Of a stretch of DNA of 64,000 nt, positions 38,638 to 47,184 are shown one piece after another. This DNA comes from Litorilituus sp. (GTDB lineage: Bacteria > Pseudomonadota > Gammaproteobacteria > Enterobacterales > Alteromonadaceae), in NCBI GenBank assembly GCA_030754235.1, contig JASMAS010000097.1, positions 41,196-105,195 of the forward strand, in the 5' to 3' direction. Numbering within the stretch: position 1 is the first letter of the stretch; each line of letters starts with the position of its first letter. The position numbers and the translations under genes are program-made. The notes beneath the pieces are model-generated. The model was given only the letters and a program-made list of their open reading frames with translations. It did not search any database and was not told the origin of the DNA.

Positions 38638-40715
38638 TGAGTACAGAAACTCTCCTTATAGAATTAGGTACTGAAGAATTACCGCCTAAATCATTAAAAA
38701 CGCTAGCAACAGCATTTTATCAAGGCATTAAAACACAATTAGATACAGGCAATTTAGCCTATGGTGAAATCAAGTGGTTTGCATCACCAAGAAGATTAGC
38801 CGTACAAGTATTATCACTCACAGATAAACAAGCAGATAAAGTCGTCGAAAAACGTGGTCCAGCAATCAATGTTGCATTTGATGATCAGGGGCAGCCTAGC
38901 AAGGCAGCGATTGGATGGGCGCGTTCTAATGGTATTACAGTAGAAGAAGCTGAACGATTAACGACAGATAAAGGCGAATGGTTACTCCATAAAGCAACCG
39001 TAGTAGGTAAAACAATTAATGAATTAATACCAGAGATGGTTACTACAGCATTACATAAATTACCTATCCCTAAGCCAATGCGCTGGGGAGCTGAACGAAC
39101 ACAATTTATTCGCCCTGTGCATACCTTAACTATGCTTTACGGTCATCAAATCATTGCGGGTTCAGCGTTAGGTGTAAAGGCTAGTAATCAAGTGCAAGGT
39201 CATAGGTTTCACCATGAAGGTTTAGTAACTATCAATCATGCAGATGACTATTTGGCTGAGCTTAAAAAAGCTTATGTAGAAGCTGATTACCAAACAAGAC
39301 AGCAAAATATCATTAAGCAAATTGAAGCTGCAGCAGACCGAATCTCAGCCAAAGCTCTAATAGATGACGACTTATTAGAAGAAGTCACTTCTTTAGTTGA
39401 ATGGCCAGTTACATTGATTGGAACATTTGATAAAGATTTTCTTAATGTACCAGCAGAGCCCCTCATTTATTCAATGAAGGACCATCAAAAATACTTTCCT
39501 GTAATAAATAGTGCAGGGGAACTGGTAAATAAATTTATTTTTGTTGCTAATATTGAGTCAAAAGAGCCGGAAAAAGTTATTTTTGGTAATGAAAAAGTAA
39601 TACGACCTCGCTTGGCTGATGCAGAATTTTTCTTTAAAACAGATAAAAAACAAACCTTAGAATCAAGACTTGCAAAATTAGAGACCGTACTCTTTCAAAA
39701 GCAGTTAGGTACGTTAAAAGCGAAATCTGAACGTATTGCTTCTTTGAGCAGAATTATTGCAGAATCACTAGGTGAAAACAGTGAACAAGCTTATCGCGCG
39801 GGTTTATTAAGTAAAACAGATCTTCTTTCTGATATGGTGTTAGAGTTTCCACAGGTGCAAGGAACCATGGGAAAATACTATGCGCTTAACGATGGTGAGA
39901 ATGTAGGCATAGCGCAAGCATTGGAAGATCAATATCGTCCTCGTTATGCTGGGGATAGCTTACCAGAAGGTAATATAGGTTGTGCTGTTGCTATCAGTGA
40001 TAAGGTAGATAGCTTAGTAGGTATTTTTGGCATTAATCAACCACCTAAAGGCGATAAAGACCCGTTTGCGCTTAGAAGGGCGGCAATTGGTGTAATACGT
40101 ATTATTATTGAAAAACAGCTTGATATAGACCTTCGTGTGCTGATTACAAAAAGCATTGCTTTATTTGGTGGAGTAGATGGTGATAGGCTAACTAACGATA
40201 ATACGGCTGAAAACGTTCTAGACTTCATCATGGGCCGTTTCCGCGCTTTCTATCAAGAGCAGGGAATTACAATTAATGTGATACAAGCCGTTTTAGCGAA
40301 AAATCCGAGTGCACCACTAGACTTTGAAAAACGCATTAAAGCCGTGAACTTTTTTGGAAACTTGCCTGAAGCAGCCACTTTAGCAGCAGCGAATAAGCGA
40401 GTAGGAAATATTTTAGCGAAGTTTGATGGCGAACTTTATGATGCTTTTAATGTAGATCTAGCGACAGAGCAAGCTGAGCGTAATTTAGCTGATATTTTTC
40501 AAACGATCAGCTTGAGAATTAAACCAATGATGCTCGATAAAAACTATCAGGCTGCATTAACAGAATTAGCACAGTTGAAAACACCTATAGATACTTTTTT
40601 TGATAGTGTTATGGTGATGAGTGATGATGAAGCGGTAAAAATTAATCGTTTAACCTTACTGAACCAAATTAGAAATAGCTTTTTTGCTATTGCTGATATT
40701 TCTGCATTGCAATAA
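38637..40715 (+). CDS. glyS: Glycine-tRNA ligase beta subunit
   Basis: 692 aa; LLIELGTEELPPKSL; follows glyQ. Confidence 0.98.
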   Translation: MSTETLLIELGTEELPPKSLKTLATAFYQGIKTQLDTGNLAYGEIKWFASPRRLAVQVLSLTDKQADKVVEKRGPAINVAFDDQGQPSKAAIGWARSNGITVEEAERLTTDKGEWLLHKATVVGKTINELIPEMVTTALHKLPIPKPMRWGAERTQFIRPVHTLTMLYGHQIIAGSALGVKASNQVQGHRFHHEGLVTINHADDYLAELKKAYVEADYQTRQQNIIKQIEAAADRISAKALIDDDLLEEVTSLVEWPVTLIGTFDKDFLNVPAEPLIYSMKDHQKYFPVINSAGELVNKFIFVANIESKEPEKVIFGNEKVIRPRLADAEFFFKTDKKQTLESRLAKLETVLFQKQLGTLKAKSERIASLSRIIAESLGENSEQAYRAGLLSKTDLLSDMVLEFPQVQGTMGKYYALNDGENVGIAQALEDQYRPRYAGDSLPEGNIGCAVAISDKVDSLVGIFGINQPPKGDKDPFALRRAAIGVIRIIIEKQLDIDLRVLITKSIALFGGVDGDRLTNDNTAENVLDFIMGRFRAFYQEQGITINVIQAVLAKNPSAPLDFEKRIKAVNFFGNLPEAATLAAANKRVGNILAKFDGELYDAFNVDLATEQAERNLADIFQTISLRIKPMMLDKNYQAALTELAQLKTPIDTFFDSVMVMSDDEAVKINRLTLLNQIRNSFFAIADISALQ

Positions 40716-40733
40716 CAGCTGTTGATAGCATAT

Positions 40734-40760
40734 TAAAAGGGCATTTTAATGCTCTTTTTT
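40734..40760 (+). terminator. Hairpin terminator after glyS
   Basis: aaaagggcattttaatgctctttttt. Confidence 0.65.
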
Positions 40761-40784
40761 GTCGCTTAAAATATATAAGAACTA

Positions 40785-40910
40785 GGGTCTGTTGAACTTT
40801 TGAGCTTGATTTTGCAGCGATTTATTGGGTATTTATACAAGAAAGAGCTTTTGTGATGTGGATGTTTCACCTAAAAAAGCGATAACGCCGTAAAAATGTC
40901 CAACAAACAC
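40785..40910. repeat. Dispersed repeat, copy B
   Basis: gggtctgttgaacttttgagc...gcgataacgccgtaaaaatgtccaacaaacac; matches copies at 10364 and 55769. Confidence 0.8.
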
Positions 40911-40913
40911 TGT

Positions 40914-41050
40914 CTAAGCCGTTTTATTGACAATAATACGATCGCCTTCTTTTATGGTAGGTTGCATAGAGCCATTAGTTACAGTGTACCAATTAGCGAC
41001 AGCGCTAAAAATACTGACATCATAACAATAAAAAGGATACAGAGTTTGTT
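40914..41050 (-). pseudogene. Signal peptidase I (S26 family) gene remnant
   Basis: Minus-strand fragment SAVANWYTVTNGSMQPTIKEGDRIIVNKTA* contains the leader-peptidase catalytic-Ser motif (GSMxPT...GDRIxVNK); truncated right next to repeat copy B. Confidence 0.7.
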
Positions 41051-41280
41051 GTTAAGCCATCGTTTTGTTTAAAGGTTCATTGTTCAAAAACCTACTAAAA
41101 TTGAAAGAAAAAATAGTACAGAGCAGTAATAAGTAAATAGTTCCTTATTGACAAAATTTATAGCAAATCATCGAAAAAAAAGGGTGAATTGCACAAGATT
41201 TGCGACAGTTGAGTGGAATAGACAATATCTATGATGCAAATATAGCGCAAAGAAAAAAATTAACTGATAATATGAACCAC

Positions 41281-41526
41281 TCAGTGCTTTTTTATTAAGT
41301 AAAAGTAGGGGCTGTCATCAGTTTGTTTATTGACTAATTCATGCTCCATAAATTGGCAAAAACTAGGAATGTCACGGGTTGTTGAGGGGTCGTCACATTT
41401 GATTAATAATGTTTCACCGCTTGCTATTTTTCGAATATTTAATCTCACCATCATGACAGGTTCAGGGCAACGTAAACCCATAGCATCAAGGAAGTGATCG
41501 GCGGTTTGAGAAAAGAAATCTGTCAT
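41281..41526 (-). CDS. tusA: Sulfurtransferase TusA
   Basis: 81 aa; [52 protein letters not shown]. Confidence 0.96.
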   Translation of the reverse strand: MTDFFSQTADHFLDAMGLRCPEPVMMVRLNIRKIASGETLLIKCDDPSTTRDIPSFCQFMEHELVNKQTDDSPYFYLIKKH

Positions 41527-41657
41527 AGTAGTAAATAAAATGAGCTAAATGCTAAAAATAAATTCATTGTACTTTATTTAAAAGTGTTAGGCTGAAAAAA
41601 TTGTTCTTTAGCTTGACTATAATGAAGACTAATAGACAAAGGGAAAATTGAATTAGA

Positions 41658-43592
41658 ATGGTGATGTGCATAGTAAAAAAAATATACTGGCTGCTTTTTT
41701 CTTTGGGTTATGCGGTAAGTGTGTTAGCAAATCAACCGCTACAGTTAAAGGTTGATAAAGCACAGCAGCAACTTTTTATTAAAGCGGAAAAACTATTAAG
41801 TAAAACGGACTCAGCAGAATATCAACGCTTATATAATCAATTACATTATTACCCATTACAACCCTATTTAGATCAGCGTGCTCTGATCAAAAATTTACAA
41901 CTATCTTCTGCACCGAGAGTAGCTGAATTTTTGGATAAACACAGAGGAACGCCGCTTGATTGGCCTGTTAGAAAAGCATGGTTAAAATTATTAGCAAAAA
42001 AAAATAAGGCAAAACTATTTTTAGAGTTTTATAAGCCAACAAATAATGCAGAATTAAACTGTAAAAATTTTCTATTTCAATTGCAAAGTGGCATGCCAAA
42101 GAGTGTAGTACTTAAGCAGGTGACTAAACTTTGGCTAGTAGGAAAATCACAAAATAAAGTGTGTGATCCGCTTTTTGAACATTGGCAAAAAGCAGGCTAT
42201 CGAACAAATGATGTTGTGTGGCGGCGTATAGCACTGTCAGCAGATGGTGGTAAACATACACTTATCCCTTATTTGACAAATTTATTGCCTGCAGAGCAAC
42301 ACTACTTAGGCAAGCTTTGGCATCGTGTACGTAAAGACCCATCACTGGTCAGTAAATTGAAACACTTTCCAAATAAATCCGTAAGAGAAACAGAGATTTT
42401 AACGTATGGTTTAAAGCGTTTAATATGGCGATATCCCGATACTGCTCTAAAGAGCTATAATAAAGCCCTACAAACCTTTAATTTTACCCAAGCTCAGCAA
42501 ATAGAAATAGACAAAAAATTTGCGCTTGCATTAGCGGCAAAAAACCATATAAAAGCAAGACATTGGTTAGACAAGTTAGCAATAAATTCACTTGATAAAA
42601 ATATGCTGCAATGGCGCTTAACACAAGCGTTAAAAGATAAAAACTGGCAGCGTTTAATGAGTGAATTAAAACAATTACCTGTAAAATATAAAGATGAATT
42701 GCAATGGAAATATTGGTACGCACGTGCCTTGATTGCAACTGATAGCAAGCAACGTGGTCACTATTTAATGGAGCAACTGGCGCATGAACGTCATTACTAT
42801 GGCTTTTTAGCGGCTAGCAATTTACGAACGCCTGTAAATCTACAAAATAAGCCATTGTCTTTTAGTTTGTCTGACAAACGTCGAGTCATCAGCTACCCGG
42901 CCGCTAAAAGGGCATTTGAGTTTTATGCGTTGGGAAGATTTGTTAATGCGCGTTCAGAATGGAATTTTTTACTCACACAATTATCAAAAAAAGAACAACT
43001 AATTGCGGCTAAAGTGGCTAATGAAAACAAGTGGTTTGATCGTTCTATTTTTACCTTAGCGAGTGTCGGCTATCTTGATGATATTGACTTAAGATTTCCT
43101 AAAGCGTTTAAAGATGAAATAAATTCGTATGCAAATGATCAGCAAATTAACCCCGCATGGGCATTTGCGATAACACGAAGAGAAAGCTCGTTTATGAGTG
43201 ATGCACATTCATCTGCGGGGGCAAAAGGGCTTATGCAGTTAATGCCTAATACGGCAAAAAACTTAACGAAAAGAAAGATAAATAGAAACTACTTGCTCAA
43301 TACAGATAATAATATTGCCTTAGGTACACAGTATTTAAAGGAGCTTTTAGACAAAAACAATGGCAATCAAGTCTTGGCTACAGCCGCATATAATGCGGGT
43401 CCTTATCGTGTAAGACAATGGCTTAAAGGGATTGATATTATGCCAGCAGATATTTGGATAGAAACGATCCCCTTTAAGGAAACTAGAAATTATGTAAAAA
43501 GTGTTCTAGCCTATCAAGAAATTTACCAGCACCAGCCAGGTCAAATTAGTCAAGTTTTTGATCAGATTGTTAATATGAGTATTGGTGATTGA
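41658..43592 (+). CDS. slt: Soluble lytic murein transglycosylase
   Basis: 644 aa, signal peptide; AITRRESSFMSDAHSSAGAKGLMQLMPNTAKN; YNAGPYRVRQWL. Confidence 0.94.
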   Translation: MVMCIVKKIYWLLFSLGYAVSVLANQPLQLKVDKAQQQLFIKAEKLLSKTDSAEYQRLYNQLHYYPLQPYLDQRALIKNLQLSSAPRVAEFLDKHRGTPLDWPVRKAWLKLLAKKNKAKLFLEFYKPTNNAELNCKNFLFQLQSGMPKSVVLKQVTKLWLVGKSQNKVCDPLFEHWQKAGYRTNDVVWRRIALSADGGKHTLIPYLTNLLPAEQHYLGKLWHRVRKDPSLVSKLKHFPNKSVRETEILTYGLKRLIWRYPDTALKSYNKALQTFNFTQAQQIEIDKKFALALAAKNHIKARHWLDKLAINSLDKNMLQWRLTQALKDKNWQRLMSELKQLPVKYKDELQWKYWYARALIATDSKQRGHYLMEQLAHERHYYGFLAASNLRTPVNLQNKPLSFSLSDKRRVISYPAAKRAFEFYALGRFVNARSEWNFLLTQLSKKEQLIAAKVANENKWFDRSIFTLASVGYLDDIDLRFPKAFKDEINSYANDQQINPAWAFAITRRESSFMSDAHSSAGAKGLMQLMPNTAKNLTKRKINRNYLLNTDNNIALGTQYLKELLDKNNGNQVLATAAYNAGPYRVRQWLKGIDIMPADIWIETIPFKETRNYVKSVLAYQEIYQHQPGQISQVFDQIVNMSIGD

Positions 43593-43710
43593 GGTAAGTG
43601 ATTGCAATAGCTGCAAACAATTATCCACAGTAAAAACAATGTGAAATTATAACCCCTTGCTCAGAACTTTAAGGCTTGTGTTATGATGAAAAAAAAATAG
43701 AGAAACCCTT

Positions 43711-45039
43711 ATGAATACAATAACTAGCCAACTAAAATTAGAATACCCTGCACATATTGCTCAGTTACAACATCGAGCTAAACAAGCACTAACCAGAGAT
43801 AGTCTTGAAGGTGTTGTGATTCATTCAGGACAGGAAATAAAGGCATTTCTTGATGACAATACCTATCCTTTTAGAGTGAACCCTCATTTTAAGCATTGGT
43901 TACCATTGATTGATGTTCCAAACTGCTGGCTTATTGTTAATGGTGAAGATAAGCCAACCTTAATCTATTATCAACCCGTTGATTTTTGGCATAAGGTTAC
44001 ACCATTATCAGAAAGCTATTGGGGAGAGTTTTTTGATATTAAAGTACTCACACAAGCAAGTGATGTTGATAAACTGCTTCCTTATGATAAAGAAAAGTTT
44101 GCTTATATTGGTAGTCATATTGAAGTTGCTAAAGCATTAGGCTTTGACGTAATCAATCCTGAAAATCTATTGAATTATTTTCATTATCATCGTGCTTATA
44201 AAACTCAATATGAACAGCAATGCTTACGTCAATCAAATGTGTTGGCGGTAAAAGCGCATTTGGCGGCAAAAGCAGCTTTTTTTAGTGGTGGTACAGAGTT
44301 TGATATCCAAAATGCTTACCTTAATGCCATAGGCTATAACACTAATGAAACACCATACGGAAATATTGTAGCCTTAAATAAAAATTGTTCTATTTTGCAC
44401 TATATGGCATTAGATAAAATTAAGCCGCAAAGTCATCAGTCCTTTTTAATTGATGCAGGGGCTAACTTTAATGGCTATGCCTCAGATATTACTCGTACTT
44501 ATTCGTTTAAAGAAGATAAGTTTGCAGAGTTGATTAATCGTATGAATCAATTAATGCTAGAAGCTGTGAATGGTTTAAAACCAGGAGTGAGTTATGTTGA
44601 CTTGCACATTGCTACCTATAAAGAGGTAGCCAAAGTACTTGCTGACTTTGATTTTATTAATGTCAGTGCCGACACCGCTATAGATTCTGGTATTGTTAGT
44701 GCATTCTTCCCTCATGGTTTAGGCCACCACCTGGGTTTGCAAGTTCATGATATGGGTGGTTTTATGGCCGATGAGCGCGGTACTCATATTAACGCTCCTG
44801 ACAGTCACCCGTTTTTACGCACTTCACGAACCATTGAAGCAGGGCAAGTGTTCACTATTGAGCCAGGCCTATATTTTATTGATTCTTTATTACAAGACAT
44901 AAAAGAGTCAAGTAATAGTGATCAAGTGAATTGGCAAAAAGTGAATGAAATGCGTCCATTTGGTGGCATAAGAATTGAAGATAATATTATTGTTCATCAA
45001 TCTCATAATGAAAATATGACCCGTGATGCTGGCATATAA
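43711..45039 (+). CDS. pepQ: Xaa-Pro dipeptidase
   Basis: 442 aa M24 family; DAGANFNGYASDITRTYSF, FFPHGLGHHLGLQVHDMGG. Confidence 0.95.
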   Translation: MNTITSQLKLEYPAHIAQLQHRAKQALTRDSLEGVVIHSGQEIKAFLDDNTYPFRVNPHFKHWLPLIDVPNCWLIVNGEDKPTLIYYQPVDFWHKVTPLSESYWGEFFDIKVLTQASDVDKLLPYDKEKFAYIGSHIEVAKALGFDVINPENLLNYFHYHRAYKTQYEQQCLRQSNVLAVKAHLAAKAAFFSGGTEFDIQNAYLNAIGYNTNETPYGNIVALNKNCSILHYMALDKIKPQSHQSFLIDAGANFNGYASDITRTYSFKEDKFAELINRMNQLMLEAVNGLKPGVSYVDLHIATYKEVAKVLADFDFINVSADTAIDSGIVSAFFPHGLGHHLGLQVHDMGGFMADERGTHINAPDSHPFLRTSRTIEAGQVFTIEPGLYFIDSLLQDIKESSNSDQVNWQKVNEMRPFGGIRIEDNIIVHQSHNENMTRDAGI

Positions 45040-45072
45040 ATTTAGTTCATTGTAATCATACTTAAACAAACC

Positions 45073-45681
45073 ATGACTAAATCTTATCAAATTGCGATTA
45101 ATCAGGTAGAGCATACAACCTTGGTTAATCGCAGCCGTTTTATTTGTTATCTCTATCCATGTACGAGTAGTGAAGAAGCTAAAGAGTATGTTAAGCAACT
45201 TCAAACGCTACATGGCCAAGCAAGTCATTATTGTTATGCTTTTTTAACTAACGCGTCTAATAACAGTTTAGGTTATGGATACTCTGATGATGGTGAGCCA
45301 AGTGGTACGGCGGGAAAACCTATGTTGGCAGTACTACAAGGCGGCGGTATTGGAGAGGTATGTGCTATTGTTGTTCGCTATTTTGGTGGAACTAAATTAG
45401 GAACAGGAGGATTACAGCGGGCTTATGCTGATAGTGTTCGCCAAGCTCTACCTTTTTTACGCTCGAAAACTAAAATAGCTATGGCTATGCGAACTTTAGC
45501 GTGTCAATATAGCCAAGTTGATGATGTTCTACATATTATTAAACAGGTTGAAGGGCAGGTTGTTAATCACTCTTATCTGCAACAAGTGGGATTTACGCTA
45601 GCTATTCCTATAGCTAATTTAGCGTTAACCCAAGAAAAATTAAATACATTATCGGCGGGAAGCTTGGTCTTAACTTCTTGA
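45073..45681 (+). CDS. IMPACT/YigZ family protein
   Basis: 202 aa; GYSDDGEPSGTAGKPMLAVLQGGGIGEVCAIVVRYFGGTKLGTGGLQRAYADSV. Confidence 0.95.
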   Translation: MTKSYQIAINQVEHTTLVNRSRFICYLYPCTSSEEAKEYVKQLQTLHGQASHYCYAFLTNASNNSLGYGYSDDGEPSGTAGKPMLAVLQGGGIGEVCAIVVRYFGGTKLGTGGLQRAYADSVRQALPFLRSKTKIAMAMRTLACQYSQVDDVLHIIKQVEGQVVNHSYLQQVGFTLAIPIANLALTQEKLNTLSAGSLVLTS

Positions 45682-45696
45682 TGACAAAATAATAAC

Positions 45697-47148
45697 GTGC
45701 AATATAAAAATATAATTCGCATTCTAGGTTTGTTGGTGGCAGTACTGAGTGTCACCATGCTACCACCTGCTTTAGTTTCTATGGTATATCGTGATGGTGG
45801 TGGTGTACCATTTTTAATGGCATTTCTTTGGTGTACTTTCACCGGTTTTATTGCTTGGTACCCTAATCGTTATGAAAAAACCGACTTAAGGGCCAGAGAA
45901 GGCTTTCTCATTGTGGTGCTTTTTTGGCTTGTGTTGGCCAGCTTTTCAGCTATTCCGTTTATCTTATTAGAACAACCTAACTTTACTATAACCGATGCTT
46001 TTTTTGAGTCTTTTTCTGGGCTTACGACAACAGGGGCAACAATTTTAAGTAATATTGAAGGATTACCACATGCCGTTTTATGGTATAGACAACAGCTACA
46101 ATGGTTAGGAGGCATGGGGATTATTGTTTTAGCTGTTGCAGTATTACCTATGTTGGGTATTGGTGGTATGCAGCTTTATCGAGCTGAAACCCCTGGACCC
46201 GTTAAAGATTCAAAAATGACTCCGCGAATTGCCGATACCGCCAAACATTTATGGTATATATATTTAGCACTTACTATAGCGTGTGCTTTAGGTTACTGGC
46301 TAGCAGGTATGTCGGTTTTTGATGCTATTTGCCACTCATTTTCAACAATTGCTATAGGTGGTTTTTCAACGCATGATGCCAGTATGGGGTATTTTAATAG
46401 TCCTGCAGTTAATCTTGTTTGTGTTTTTTTCTTAGTGATTGCTGGTGTCAATTTTGCGCTGCATTATGCGGCGGTGCAAAGTAAATCCTTAAGGAATTAT
46501 TTCTTTGACCCTGAATTTAAAGTTTTTATTGCTATACAGTTAGTACTCACCTTAATTTGCTTTTCAGTACTACTGTATACTGGTGAATACCAAAATGCCG
46601 ATCAGGCTTTTGACCAAGCATTGTTTCAATCAGTTTCTATAAGCACTACCGCAGGGTTTACGACCACTACTTTTGCTGATTGGCCTACTTTGTTGCCACT
46701 ACTATTGATCTTCTCTAGCTTTATTGGTGGTTGTGCCGGTAGTACTGGTGGGGGGATGAAGGTTGTTCGTGTGTTATTGCTTTACTTACAAGGGTTACGT
46801 GAGCTGAATAAGTTAGTACACCCTAAAGCAGTCTTTAGTATAAAAATAGGTAAGAAGGTGCTACCTGACCGTGTTGTTGAAGCTGTTTGGGGCTTCTTTT
46901 CTGCTTATGCTGCTGTATTTGTGATCTGTATGTTATTACTACTGGCATCTGGCATGGATGATATTACCGCTTTTACTGCTGTTGCTGCTTGTATTAATAA
47001 CCTAGGCCCTGGTTTAGGTGAGGTAGCGGCTAACTTCTCGGCTATAGGTGATACCAGTAAGTGGGTGCTTATTATGGCTATGTTGTTTGGTCGACTAGAA
47101 ATATTTACATTATTAGTGTTATTTACCCCTGCGTTTTGGCGAACTTAA
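45697..47148 (+). CDS. trkH: Trk potassium uptake system, TrkH permease
   Basis: 483 aa; FFESFSGLTTTGATIL, CAGSTGGGMKVVR; GTG start. Confidence 0.97.
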   Translation: MQYKNIIRILGLLVAVLSVTMLPPALVSMVYRDGGGVPFLMAFLWCTFTGFIAWYPNRYEKTDLRAREGFLIVVLFWLVLASFSAIPFILLEQPNFTITDAFFESFSGLTTTGATILSNIEGLPHAVLWYRQQLQWLGGMGIIVLAVAVLPMLGIGGMQLYRAETPGPVKDSKMTPRIADTAKHLWYIYLALTIACALGYWLAGMSVFDAICHSFSTIAIGGFSTHDASMGYFNSPAVNLVCVFFLVIAGVNFALHYAAVQSKSLRNYFFDPEFKVFIAIQLVLTLICFSVLLYTGEYQNADQAFDQALFQSVSISTTAGFTTTTFADWPTLLPLLLIFSSFIGGCAGSTGGGMKVVRVLLLYLQGLRELNKLVHPKAVFSIKIGKKVLPDRVVEAVWGFFSAYAAVFVICMLLLLASGMDDITAFTAVAACINNLGPGLGEVAANFSAIGDTSKWVLIMAMLFGRLEIFTLLVLFTPAFWRT

Positions 47149-47161
47149 GTTCGCCAAAACG
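47132..47161. terminator. Perfect 30-nt palindrome overlapping the trkH stop codon
   Basis: CGTTTTGGCGAACTTAAGTTCGCCAAAACG. Confidence 0.75.
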
Positions 47162-47184
47162 ATTATTAGTAGTGATATGGCACT

